From NCBI GenBank assembly GCA_019925095.2, contig CM034412.1, positions 5,205,501-5,269,500 on the forward strand: 64,000 nucleotides of DNA. The letters are read 5' to 3'. The notes under the pieces were generated by a model. It was given only the letters and a program-made list of their open reading frames with translations, searched no databases and had not been told where the DNA came from. This stretch comes from Dendrolimus kikuchii (taxonomy: Eukaryota > Arthropoda > Insecta > Lepidoptera > Lasiocampidae). Of this stretch, positions 1 through 13,100 are shown piece after piece; within the stretch, counting starts at the first letter, position 1; each line of letters begins with the position of its first letter. A program made the translations under genes and the position numbers.

Positions 1-235
1 ATAATTATATATTCTCTCTGAAGTATTCTTCTTCCATGGTATTATATTAGACTTGGATTTACGTTAAGACTAAAATAATATAGATAAATCCGCTTTGTTT
101 ATATTTCACTAACATTGACTAAAGATAAGATTGCCTGAAGGCAAAAAATTTGTTCATGTTTTGGGCAGGTTATATGTTTTAGGGAAGATTTTTGAATTGC
201 AATATAAAAGTCATTCATAGAATAAAGTATATTAT

Positions 236-505
236 ATAATATCAGCCCACATATGTCCCACTGCTGGGCTCAGGCCTCCCATTATAGGGGAAACAGACAG
301 TATACCCGCCACGCTTGTCGAAGGCGGCTTGGCAGGTTTGATCACGATGTTTTCCTTCACCGTTGTTAGCACGTGGTAATTGTAACAATATGCACATTAG
401 ATCAGAAAACTGACTAAGTGGTGCATGCGTTCCGGCCAGGATCCAACCCGCGCTCTTGAGTATAGGACGCGTGCGCTAGCCATTACGCTACCACGACTTT
501 TCAAT
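236..505 (-). repeat. tRNA-headed lepidopteran SINE, copy 1
   Basis: On the minus strand a tRNA-like head runs from about 505 to 425, with an A-box-like GGTAGCGTAATGGCTAGCGC and a B-box-like GGGTTGGATCC. The SINE body follows down to about 236. On the plus strand the body contains CACATATGTCCCACTGCTGG and GATGTTTTCCTTCACCGT, which I recognise as the body of a SINE common in moths and butterflies. A second copy lies at 63030-63205. Confidence 0.8.
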
Positions 506-1489
506 AACGAATAAAGTATAACCATTGAGTTATAACATGTCTAGAGAGAGCATTGCTAACAAACAACACCGGCAAAAACGGCATCAAAAACGCGAAGCGT
601 TGCTAAATTCACTCTGCGTTTTCGGGATATCAGGAAAAAAATATTACCCCATTTTTTATAATTAAATATTTTTTATGTAAGTGAAAAGTTTAAATTATCG
701 TTATGATTTAATCACTTTATGTGATATAATTTAATATTACTCAGAGGTTTTTGTTTTTTTTTTAATAAAGTATTAGCAACAAACGTTGTGTGTCTTGGAA
801 TGAACCATAAAAAATACATGCACAAATGAATTCATAACACATTTTAGCACATGTAGTAATTTTAATTCGCAATAAAATGCTTGTACAGATTATTAGTACA
901 TATTTATAAGTCTGTTAATTACCAATACTAATGTAATAATTCTAAAAAAACTGCAAATTATTTTTGTGTTACACATCATGTTCACGAAGGTTATTAGATG
1001 ACTATTTATAACCCAAAGATTATCCTGCGCTAAAAGTCAGTGAAATCATTTGTAATAGTAGACTTGGAACGATTCGATAGGTTTATATTGGGTAGTAGGC
1101 TTTATGTGTAATCCAAAGTCTATACCATGAGTAGGAACTACGGGGTCACATGGGATAGTAGTAGGAACTACGGGGCTAGGTACAAAAGTTTTTATTGGGA
1201 TAGTTTAATGCAGGGACTTAAGAGTTAACTAAACCATTTAAAAAGGGCTATTCCCGTGGTATAAAATGTTATAAAAATATTCATATCCAAAAGTTTTTAT
1301 TATATTATATATTTTTTTTTTTTTTGAAACTAGTTTAGTTTGATTATTTTATGAACTAAAATTTGTTTTTTATCATATTAATATATTAAATTATTTCTTT
1401 ATTAGGAATTAATGGAGATGCAGCTAACAGAATATAGACAAAATTTAATATCTTAATTATGACAATAAAGAGTTATCTATAATATTACT
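506..1489. other. AT-rich non-coding stretch
   Basis: No exon-like reading frame or recognisable element is seen. The only structure is a short duplication of AGTAGGAACTACGGGG at about 1130-1180. If the GH1 gene at 4672 begins upstream of the window, this is intron. Confidence 0.4.
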
Positions 1490-1720
1490 AGCGGCCCGCG
1501 GCGGATTCACCCGTGGTCTGTCCCGTTTGAACGCCGTCCCGTGGTATGGCGATGTTGTTTGTTAAAGCGTGCAGACATTATATAGCCTATGACACTCCCT
1601 GTTAACGTAGCTTTCCAACAGTAAAATAATTTTTAAAATCGGTTTAGTAGATCCCGAGATTACTCCCTACAACATCACAAACTTACAAACTTTACCCCTT
1701 TATAATATTAGTACAGATAA
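1490..1720 (-). repeat. Short dispersed element with ACTAGC end, copy 1
   Basis: The segment begins TACTAGCGGCCCGCGGCGG and ends near AATATTAGTACAG. A related copy lies at 56255-56450, sharing CCTATGACACTCCCTGTTAAC-like and ATCGGTTTAGTAGATCC-like blocks. The CTAG terminus suggests a non-autonomous Helitron-like element, but that class is inferred. Confidence 0.5.
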
Positions 1721-2797
1721 CTCCGACCGAAGCATCTGCTTTAAACGATATTCAGTTTTTTTTACATCCTCTTTGACGATATTTGCAGCACGCATTCTGT
1801 CAATTCTATGTCAAACGTCATAAGGTTACATTAAAAAGTTTATATTGTCCAAAGCGCTAAGGTTAGATTAGAAATAATTTTATATGGTGGTTAAGTATTC
1901 TTAAATTTTCTAATTATCCTTCACACAACTTACATCTTATCGGTCACGATCATATATAATTATTTCAGGTACTTTATTTCAATACAACTGTGCCGTTGAT
2001 AAGAAAATATAAAAAACATAGTGCAAAAATAATTCCTAAAACGCGCCGGGCCCCCCCATTCAAAATATTTTCTTTCAAAATCCATCTCTTTGTCCAACAA
2101 TATGCTACAATTGGATCCGTAGGAAATCTAAAACGTAATATTAACTAGTTTAAGAAAACCGGACACACAAACATTACATGTCTGTTTTCTATAGATTTTT
2201 TCAATTATTCATATTTCATAAATAAAAAAAATCGTAACAAAAGTCCCCAAATTTTGGAAAATAAATCACACTTGTCACCTGACAACATCAATCAATTCGA
2301 TAACCTTGAAAATGTCGAAATTAAATTTCACGTTTTTACAAAGAAATCATGAGAAAAGTGTTAAGTTTTCCGATTAAATGACATCTTATCTTTATCCTTT
2401 CCCGTTTTAAAATAGTTCCGACACATTTTAATAGCGCAGGCCGGCATAATGATTTTTTTTGCGAGAGCTCTAACCAGTAAAGTAATCGAAACGACACTAA
2501 CAAGCGTGGGAAGCCACTGAAGCCAGTGCACCAATTTTGGTGCACTAGTTTTGGGCCCTTTTTTGTGCAATTGATGCGTGATCTAGACGTTTATATGATC
2601 TAAGAGTATAACATATAAAAATTAAAAATGTTATTTGCATGAATAAAAAAAAATGTTGAATGATTTTACTTTGATTTCACTCAGTTTATAAGTTATTTGA
2701 TTAAGAAATGGGCTTTTAATCATATAAATTACCAACCGCCCAGTAAAAAATGTTCTCAAATTTTGCATGGCTGGATCAAGTTATTCGCGCATATTGG
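1721..2797. other. Unassigned AT-rich stretch
   Basis: Two overlapping minus-strand frames near 2336-2570 have no recognisable domain or exon context. Nothing else is supported here. Confidence 0.3.
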
Positions 2798-2805
2798 GTT
2801 ATTAT

Positions 2806-3492
2806 TAGAGATGGGCCAAAATTCGTTTTACAGTCGATTTGACCGAATTTCGGCAGCTTGAGCCGAACTTCGGCATTCGGCCGAAATTCGGTTTAAATGC
2901 CAAATATTCAATGCAAGAATAAAGTAAAATACCTACTTGCACTATTTTGACTGAAGTTAATAGAAATCACATATCATAACCGTAATATAAAACTTGGCAT
3001 CTATATGCTCATGATTTATTTTAGTTAGGAACCTTAACGTGTGTGATAAAAAATTAATTAAATTAGTTCTTGATCGAGTCTTTGCCTAATTAAACAGACA
3101 TCAACTTCCAAAAAAACTTATTATTTCTCTAAGAAACGTCAATAAGTAGTGCAACTGCTTAATTATAATGCGTAACTTAAATGAAAAAAAAAAAACACGT
3201 CTAAGGCACATTAGCAATTACAACTTTAATTTAAATTGAAATCACTTTTTACGAATTAAATATTATGAATTTAGAATTATGAAATTGTGTTTCTTTTTTT
3301 TAATCAAAGGTCTAAAAATTTATTATTTTATCCACCTACTCGTACTTAAAATTTACGGCGTTATCAAGTCACGACGTGTTGCTCTGGAGAAAGCGTAACG
3401 AAATCAAACCGAATGTCGGCCGAATTTTTTGTTTTAACCGAATGTTGGGCCGAAGTTCGTATTCGGTTCAAACCACATTCGGCCCATCCGTA
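2806..3492. mobile_element. hAT-like non-autonomous element
   Basis: Terminal inverted repeats begin TAGAGATGGGCC on the left and, reverse-complemented, TACGGATGGGCC on the right. Both ends carry several copies of a CCGAA/TTCGG motif. The flanks 2798-2805 (GTTATTAT) and 3493-3500 (GATATTAT) match at 7 of 8 bases, as expected for the 8-bp target duplication of hAT elements. The 687-bp interior has no coding capacity. Confidence 0.6.
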
Positions 3493-3649
3493 GATATTAT
3501 TTAAGACATGTTATTTTACATCAAATCAGTTAAAAATTGAAGTGAAACTTATTGACACTTGATTTTTGTCTGATTTTGTATAAAATTATTATATTTTATT
3601 GCTGGAGTACAGTATAGGCGCCCCAACTGTGATGGGAAGTGGTTTGTAC

Positions 3650-3862
3650 AGTCTGTAAACATTTGTAACACTAGGTGTGCAATGTGCTGCCATACTCTTC
3701 ATGGGACTGGAACTTGGCCGCTAATGCCGGAACACAACTCAAGGTTTTTATGGCAGCATACTCTAGACCAGAGGTGAACACCTAGCTGTGCGTTGTTTTG
3801 TCGCCTCTTAAGACAGACCGCCCGGCCAAAAGTAATTGTTTATTTCTCCATTCCTGCACGAA
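3650..3862 (-). repeat. Poly-A SINE (family S), copy
   Basis: This is an antisense, degraded copy of the 300-bp family described in full at 43417-43711. The shared cores GGAACACAACTCAAGG and CTCTAGACCAGAGGTG are present. Confidence 0.7.
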
Positions 3863-4033
3863 GTAAAATGTTGAATTATTATAATAGTAAATAGCGTAAG
3901 AATTTCCTGTGGTGCCATCTAGTCATGTGGATTTTATTATTTAAAACACCTGTTTTGAAATCAATAAGAACATTTTATCCTATTCTATTTTTGGTTAGAA
4001 TGAAATTGAAACTTTAAAACTATTTTGACTCTT

Positions 4034-4325
4034 TATCCATGCAGGAACAGAGCAAGAGTACAATTTCCTGCGGCCGGGCCTGTCATAAGAGGCGACAAAA
4101 TAATCCAAAGCCAGGTGGTAAGATATTTGCCTGTCTGGATGGCTACCACACCTAATCTAGAGTATGCTGCCACAGCAACCTTGAGTTGTATTCGGTATTA
4201 GTGGCAAGCCTAAGAGAGCGGCAGCATATTGGTAGCACCATTAGTGTTGAAATATCCATAGGCGATGGTAACCAATTTCCATTAAGTGGGTCGTGTGCCT
4301 GCCTGTTGAAATCATGCAACAATAA
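4034..4325 (+). repeat. Poly-A SINE (family S), copy
   Basis: Sense-orientation copy, from TATCCATGCAGGAACAGAG to CATGCAACAATAA. It lies about 350 bp upstream of the first recognised GH1 exon. Confidence 0.75.
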
Positions 4326-4671
4326 TTACTATTTGGTGTTTTTTGTAATTTTTATTTCACTGCGTTTTTTCACTGTTTTCCATGGGTTACATTATTTTTT
4401 CCACATTTCTTTTCAAATTTCTTAAATTGTAATACATTTTTACTTCGTCATATTTTATACTTTTCTTCTATTTAATACTACAAACTGATTTGACTATTCT
4501 AAGTACGTGATATTTTCTAATATTACCTAGTTTTTTTCACATCACAGCCAAATGTCACAGTTACATATTCAAAACCCTTCCGTGTATACAAAAAGACACG
4601 TACTTAGCCATTTTTTTAAAATTGATAAATATGTATTTTATCTTTATTCTCTTTTGTTTAATATATTTTAG

Positions 4672-4806
4672 GTTATGGCGACACAATTCTGGCCCCTGGT
4701 GTCGGTGCAAGCGGCATAGGTGACTATTTGTGCATCAAAAACGTGCTATTGGCTCATGCTAAAGTGTATAGGATGTACGAAAAGGAATACAATCCGAAAT
4801 ATAAAG
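4672..4806 (+). CDS. GH1 exon (GYG...APG segment)
   Basis: The acceptor AG is at 4670-4671 and the donor GTTAGT at 4807. The exon starts two bases into a codon, so the preceding exon must end with a single base, probably G to give GYGDT. It encodes the conserved segment that follows TxNEP, including [12 protein letters not shown]. The next intron, 3311 bp, holds a Jockey LINE and a MITE-bearing SINE. Confidence 0.92.
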
Positions 4807-7800
4807 GTTAGTTACCTAATTGTTATTCTAGTTTTGATAAACATCCCTTTAGAATAGATTTTTATTTAGGTTTATGGTTTGACAGCTAGGCCTTTAAGCC
4901 AGATCTTAGATTACAATATAGTTTCTTCATTTTCTTAAGCCTATGTATAGTGCAGGTGAACTGTAGGTTATCAACTGAACCAATCAACGGTTTTTTTTAT
5001 TTTTTTTTATTGGACTTGACTTTACCTCGGCTGAACTGTTGCCATGAGAGGGGGATGAATTTAATGATGGCCACCATAGGGCGACACAAAGCACTAATTG
5101 AGAACGGGCGACGGGTAATATAAAGCCCGAGGGGAAGGATTCCGGCGGGCCGGGATCGGTGGTTTGCGGCGGCCTACGCTATCTTACTGCCGTTTCGCAA
5201 CGTGTTATGGCTGGGAGAGAAGAAACGGCGAAAGAAACTTCCCAGCAACACGCCTAGTCTATCCTGTGGGGGGGCTATGTCTCCTAGCGTCCCTCGCAGG
5301 GACGTGGAGAGATCTTGATTGGCGGCGCCTGAGACGCCGCCGTCTGTGTCTGTCTGTCCGTGCCTGCCAGCCTGCCGTCCTAACCGCGGGCGGGCTGATC
5401 CGGGCCAGCCGTTTTGTGATAACGTCGACCCTGTCCGTGAGGACGTTACGCGGTCGTCGCACGAGAGCCTTTCGCCGAGGCTTATAATCGGACGCGGACA
5501 CGACGAGTGGATTTCGATGGTGCGGCGCGAGATCGAAATACTTACGCGAGAGCGACGTAATGTAGTTTTTGATGGAGGGAAGCTCCAGATCGCGGTGGAG
5601 GTCGACGTTACGCATATAGAGGGGAGCACCGACGGCTCTGCGCATGAATTTGTTTTGCACGATTTGCAATTTATCTAAAAGGGCAGGCTTGGCATGGCCG
5701 AATACCACACTCGCGTATGTCATGATCGGGCGGATGCATGTTTTATACAAAGTAAGCTTGTGTCTGAGGGACATTTTGCTTCGTTTGTCTATCATGGGTG
5801 CTAAACGACCCATCACAAATCGCGCTCTATTTCGGATTATAGTGATATGCTCGTTGAAGCGCAAGTTCCGATCTAGGGTGACACCCAGGTATTTGGTGTA
5901 CTTTTCCCAGGGAATTTGTTGTTCGTAGAGCGAAATGGTTTTTAGGCGAAGGCAAGCGCGTTTGGGGGAGCGAAGCGTGCCCGGGGAAAAGAACATTGCT
6001 GCGCTTTTCTCCGGGTTTACCTCTATCCTCCATTTGCGAAACCATTCGCCTAGCTCTGTGACAGCTGCCTGCAGCCGGACGCAAGCCATTTGTCGGTTGT
6101 GATCTGATGTATAGAGTGCGGTGTCATCCGCGAAGAGGGCTAACTCCACATCTGGAGTTTTTGGGATGTCGCTGGTGTACAGCGTGAAAAGTAGTGGGGA
6201 CAGGGCCGAGCCCTGTGGTACACCGGCTGTGAGTGGGTGAGGGGACGAGCGCGTTCCCTCCACTCGAAAACGGAAGCTTCGGCCTAAGAGGAAGTCTCGC
6301 AAGATGAGCACGAGTCTGTCTGGCACACCGAACTGGTACAACTTGTAAATCAAGCCGTTGTGCCAGACCTTGTCGAAGGCTTTTGCTACGTCTAGGAACA
6401 GTGCGGCTGTTCCTATAGGGCGGGGGCGATGGGCAAAGTGAGATAGTATGTGCTCCGTGATGCGGTGCACCTGTTGCACACATGAGTGTCTAGCACGGAA
6501 GCCAAATTGCTCATCAGGTAATAGATGTTTGCTGAAGGCAAAATCTCTAAGTCGTGAGAGGATGACTCTCTCGTAAAGCTTGCTGAGTGCGCTTAGTAGG
6601 CTGATTGGACGGTAGCTGGACGGTTTATTAGCCGGTTTTCCCGGCTTGTGAATACCAATGACATCTGCCTCCTTCCAGATCGCGGGGAAGGAGCAGTTTG
6701 TTATGGCGGCATTAAAGATGCTCACCAGGATTATAATTAGATGGGCGGGTAGGAGTTTTAAAACGCGATTGTTGATGCCATCGGTCCCTGGGGCCAATCA
6801 ACGGAGTTCTTGCAACTGATCCAATTAAGGGAATTCTTGTGACAACACATTTGACTATATATGTATAATTAATATTCAAAAACTATCAATATCCTGCAAC
6901 TACTGTTCATTTTAAAGTAATTTTACACATTTTTAGAAAATAAAACTGCACAGCATAACATCACCTTTCAGTTCCCGGCAAAAATCCCCCTTAGAATAGA
7001 ACATAATTATTCTACCTCAGACACAAACCAGGTAGACTGACCCCCAAGCTCTCAGAGTGAAGCCGGCTAAAGGAAGCCGCTCGAACCGCAGTAAACAATT
7101 AAGATAACCATGATTAGAATTAAATGTTAAATTAAAAACCAGCTATCATTCGTGAAGGAAAACGGAGAAAGATTAAAATGTCCTGCGGCCGGGCGGCCTT
7201 TCGTAAGAGGCGACAATAACCCACAGCCAGGTGGTAGGGTATTTCCCCATCTGGATAGCTACCACCCCTGGTCTAGAGTATGCCTCCATAACTACTTTGA
7301 TTTGTGTTTCGGCATAAGTGCATAGGTTCCAGTCGCCAGAGAGCCGCAGCGCTTTTGTAGTGCCTTTGGTTTTGCAAATGTTCATAGCCGATGGTAACCA
7401 CTTTCCATCAGGTGTACTGTAACGACTAACCTCCTTAGTCGTTATGATATATTAAGAAGCATAAATTTATTTAAATAAATTCGTAGAACGCCTCCACCAT
7501 GTAACATCCATCAGTTTCTGAGCTGACCGGGATCTTCAATAAGAGACTGGTTCAGAGCATAAGTTGTATTAGTAATAAAGAGACACTTTTACACAGATGT
7601 GTTCATATACAATTCTGTCTTCTCTTGTTTTGGGAGGCGTTCTACGAATTTATTTAAATAAATTATGCTTCTTAATATATCATAACGACTAAGGAGATTA
7701 GTACTGTCTGCTTGTCTGTTGAACTCATGCAATAAAAAAAAAGATAATAAAACACATCGTGCCTTTACTATTTTATCGTAAGCGACATTTGGCTCTAATT

Positions 7801-10012
7801 ATACGTTTTGTTGCAAAAGGTATTTTAGACTATTATTTAGTTTTAAGACTTTTAGTTTTAGCTATATTAGACCTTACTGAATTGAAAACTGAAAATCTTA
7901 AAACAAAATAATCGTTTAAAATAACTTTTGCAACAAGAAATATACTTAGATCCAAATGTAGCTTACGATAAAATGGTGGTAAAGGCTCGACGTGTTCTTT
8001 CTTCTTCTTCTCACTCCTTATAAAGATTATAGATTCTCTGAAAATGTCCGTCGTAGCAATAGATTATGTGAACCTTGTTCCATGATATGTGTTATTGAAA
8101 TATTCATATGATTCCAGGGTCTGTGGGTATATCAATAGCTGTCAATTGGGTTGATCCTGGAACAAATACAACTGAAAACCGAGAAGCTGCAGATCGGGCC
8201 CGGGATTTCACTGTAAGTTACATTGGAAAGGGATGTTTGGGGTTCTTGAGGTTGAAATAAAATACTTCTCGTGCGTTTGAATTGCATTTTTTGAAGTGAT
8301 AACTTCTCATGGGAAGGTAAGCCGCTTCGTTACGTAACGCGTTACGGCGCCAGTCTATCTTGCTTCCCTTTCACTCACGCTTACGTCAGCGGTAGGCAGG
8401 CTAAGTTATCACTTCTGTCGGACGTCCCGAGTTCAGCAGACAGGCAGATGGACCATCTGATGGAAAGCGGTTACAATTGTCTATGGACCTTTGTAACACC
8501 GAAGGTGCTGCAAATGCGCTGCTGCTCTCTTCAGGGAGAATGAAACTTGGTCACTAATGCCGGAACACAACTCAAGGTTGTTATGGCGACGTACTTTAGA
8601 CCAGAGGTGGTAGCCACCCAGTCGGGCAAATGGGCCTCTTACGACAGGTCGCAGGAAATTGTATTTATCCGTTCCTGCACGGATACAAAGCCACCTGATG
8701 GAAAGAGGTTACAATTGCCTATAGTTACTGAAGATGCTACAAATGCGCTGCTGCTTTCTAAAGGGAGACTAAAACCTAGCCACTGATACCGGAACACAAC
8801 TCAAGGTTTTTACAGCGGCATACTCTAGACCAGAGATGGTAGCCAACCAGATGGGCAAACATCCTACCACTTGGCAAAAAAATATTTAATTTTAAAATTG
8901 CATGTTTCAGTATTTGGCTAAAATTGGCGATTAATATCTATCTTACAATAAAACACACAGTTAGCTGCTAAACAAAATAGATATCAAATTAAATCAACAA
9001 ATAATAAAACTGGCCCACAAAAAAAGAGAAGCGGTCTGTACTTTTGATCAGACCCATCTATTCTTATGTATTTCGATGCGGTGAATCCGAATCAAAATAA
9101 CAAAATTGTGAGGGTGTATGGTTTTGTGACTCGTCGAAAATGACTTACATCATTTCATTCAATTATTTAAGCACTGTTCCTAATGCTCTAGTTCACTTCA
9201 TTTTTTGTTTTTCGCCAATACGTTTTTCCCAGGGCTGTCTTAACCACATGAAATTTAAATTTTCAACCTGCAGAATCAATTTTCCGGGTTTAAGTTGGGA
9301 AAGTTTTACATGATATTATCTGTCTAATATCATCAGATCACGCATGGTATACGGCGGTTGGATTACGCCATTAGATCCTTACGCCTGAGTGTCACAAACC
9401 TCTTGCACCCCTGGGTAAAAACGCCGCTGATTTGTATTTTACAACGAATTACTTTGCCAATTTATTATTACACTTATAAAAGATACTAGTTTTCCCTGCG
9501 ACTACGCTGCAAGGGAAACGCTGCTCCTTTATTTACTTAGCAAACTTTCACTCGGGTTACATACATTGCATTAAATTTTTATAAGGCGCGCTTGGCAACG
9601 CGGTTACAAAATATATTTTTTTTACTTACATTAGAACTTACTTAGATGAATCGTTATGATTTGAAACTCGATGAAATGAAAAAGCAACACTAAATAGAGA
9701 TAAACACATAAATCTATAGGGCAAAGCCTGCGAGAGAATGAGATAAAATACATTATATTTAATTATTTAAATACTGGTCATACAGATACTTGTTTTTCGT
9801 TAATACTTTAACTTCCTGTTTTAAAGGTTAAATATATTATAACGATATAATATATGAAAGGTGACGTCACGAATGTTGTTCGTGCCTACCCCGCAAGGGA
9901 ACTGGCGTGAAGTTATGTATGTATGTATGTACGAATTTAGAATCCCTCCCACCCCTTGTCACACTTTGTTTCACGTCTACTGCCTGTGAACTGTATACAC
10001 ACACATTTTGTT

Positions 10013-10108
<96 letters not shown>

Positions 10109-13100
10109 ACCTGTGAAAAGTCAACCAATTGATGGTGAAAACCCTTTTAAAAATAAGTTTTTGTTTTATATTTTGTAAAGATTCTCGCTTTGCATTTTAT
10201 AAAGAGTGTTTTATTAATTCGGCCAATACATGGACATTAATTATTTATCCCCAGATCGGTATGTACATGGATCCAATATTCCTATCAGGTGATTTCCCGG
10301 ATCAAGTGAAAAAAATAATAGCAAAGAAGAGTTCCGAACAAGGTTTCGCCAGATCCAGGTTGCCAACGTTCACACCTGAAGAGATGAAGTTATTAAAAGG
10401 TTGGCAATTAATCTGCAAGATTGATATAAAAAATTAATAATTCTATAATATTATAAAATCTAAACACACCCTGTCTGTACATTGGAGATATTAAAAAAAA
10501 CTGGAATAGACTATATACACGATGGAGAAAATGATGTAATTTTTTTAGATTTCTTGTCTGTTTATTTGGGATTCACTTAACAACTACTGGGCCGATTTCG
10601 ATAAGGTTTTCGCTGGTCGATAGCAAATTCTTAGACTTAAAATCTGCACGACTTTTTATCCTGCATATCCCGCGGGAATTTTTCTGGGAGCAGTTTCTAG
10701 TTGTTCAGGTGCTTAAAAATTAGCTTATTCAGACATAGTTTTCACTAAAACGATATTTTACATTCTTTTTTAAATGTCGCGGTACTTTGTGTCCCGGGAA
10801 TCTTGTGGGAATTTCAAGTCAAGCATGGACGAAGTCACGGTCATATCCTAGTAAATAATATATAATTTTAAAAATGTAATTAACAGGTTCAACAGATTTC
10901 TTAGGAATGAACCACTATACGACATTTCTGGCAAAACCAAGTAGAAGGCAACATACTGTGCCTTCCTTCAACGACGACATGAGTGTAGATTTTACATATG
11001 GCAAGGAATGGGTCCGAGGAAAATCTGCTTGGTTGAGGGTACGTGTATAATATTGTTATTTATTTCTTAAATATGGCTTTGCATGAATTGTATATCTAGC
11101 CAGTGTAAAGTATTAATAATATTACAGCTTTAAAATGATCTTAAAGCAAACACGCAACAAACGCAAGGCGTACCCAGAAGCATCAGGCAAATTCTAAGTC
11201 TGATTTGCGCCTAGAGTTTCGTACGGCAATCCCCAAAAGGCACACATTAAATTAAATTAATGAAGGCACCATAATGTAATAAATAAAATTAATAAAAACA
11301 AAACCGATTTCATATTAAAAGCAAACAATAAATATTTTCTACAACATCTCGAAGTCAGTGAATTTTGCAATTTTACATACATACATAACTTCACGCCAGT
11401 TCCCTTGCGAGGTAGACACTTACACACCCCACTTGCTTCTTTGACATTCATAGCTCTAGTCATGCACGCTCGTCTGTTCTTAAGGCTCCTGACAATTTTG
11501 CAATTTTGTTGTTTTTTATGTTTTACTTAGCACCGACTTACCGATACAGCAGACAGCACTCTTGTGCTGCCTACTGTATCGTATCTAAGACACGGCATGA
11601 TTTGTAAGGAGGTTCCAGTCTCCGGAGCCCTAACCACCGGTAGTTTGGGCCTTAGGTCCCGTTGCCGGCGGACCACAAGATTGTATATTTTTTTACTGCC
11701 AATTTTAGATATGTTTTATAAAAGAATTGTAAATGTATTTTTTTTTTAAAGAATGATTTTTAATGTTTGTTAAAAAATGAATGTTTTTTGTAAATAAATT
11801 AATACATATGCAATCATCATAATTATAATAAGATTTATTGAGACCAAAATTACATATTCATTTTGTTTTAAAATTAAAGACTGGCTACTAACACATAAAC
11901 CAGGCTAGTCCGTCTCTTAGGTATTAGTCCCAGTGGCTTACTAAAATAATAATAACAAGTCAATCTTTGATTACAGAGCGCGCCCTACGGCCTATACAAA
12001 GCGTGTATATATCTAAACCAAAAATACGACTACCCTCAAATCATAATAACTGAACACGGTTGGTCTACCGACAGAGGATTCCGTGACCCCCAGAGGGTTG
12101 AGGTCATGAGGGCTTATCTGGGTGCCCTCTTACTTGCAATGGAAGATGGTACTAATGTCAGAGGCTATACCGCATGGAGTTTGATGGATAATGTCGAGTG
12201 GACTATGGGAATAAGGTTAATATAATGCTTCTTCTGCAGCCAATTAATAACCACTGCTGGATACAGTTGTGTATTTTATCAAAATGAGCCGATTCGATTC
12301 CTATTCCTGATTAGCGTATTTGATTTTTTTTAAATTAACGATACCACTTTAGTTTTTGTTAAATAGACCTCGAGACTCCATTGAATGTGTAATAACGCTT
12401 GGTAGGTTAAATATTACTTCAGAAGGCAGAACCGAAGTGAACTTATTTATTTTGGAAACGGTAATCTTATGTACAAATGTCAACATGTCCTACGGCTAGT
12501 GCAATACATAGCACAATGTGTGAGCGGGACGGATAATGTGCGAGCGAGATATAGCTGTCCCTTTTCCTCTTCTCGTAGTATGGCCATTTCCAAGGTTAAT
12601 TTTTAATCTGCTTGGCCATGAGTTGCAACTGTGTGATCATGTAGAGTTGTTTTGTGGAAGTGGAAACTGGTGCGATCTGATGTTGTGGCAGCTTAGATCC
12701 GAGGGTGGGGCCCCTTGGGGTATAGGGGTTCTCACTCACCCGTACATGCCGTCGAGACGAGAGCGCGAGTATTTTTTTTTAAATTTTGAAAGATTTTTGA
12801 AAAATCAATTACCCTAGTCGCAAATCGAATCGTCTGATTTAGAAAAAAAAAATATAATACCTGTATTATTTATTACATCAGTAGATAGACTAGATTATAA
12901 AGAGCAAATTCTGTGTAGGTTTTTTTTAAAATTGATACATGTTTTCAAGTACATATTCATAGCCTGTGCCTTAAATCATCAAATTATTTGGCCTTCTAGG
13001 ACCACTTGAGAACTCTCTGCACATAAATACTCATGTCGTAGCTATTGGTCTTTTTGTTTTACAGTGAACGCTTTGGCCTCTACGAAGTGGATTTTGACTC

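Noticed and set aside
795..809. TGGAATGAACCA (W-N-E-P), resembling the GH1 acid/base motif
   Set aside because: A stop codon follows immediately and the surrounding residues do not match the GH1 TxNEP exon; coincidental.
9867..10124. Open frames rich in Ile-Tyr repeats
   Set aside because: They are translations of the (TA)n microsatellite; the same applies at 41394-41703.
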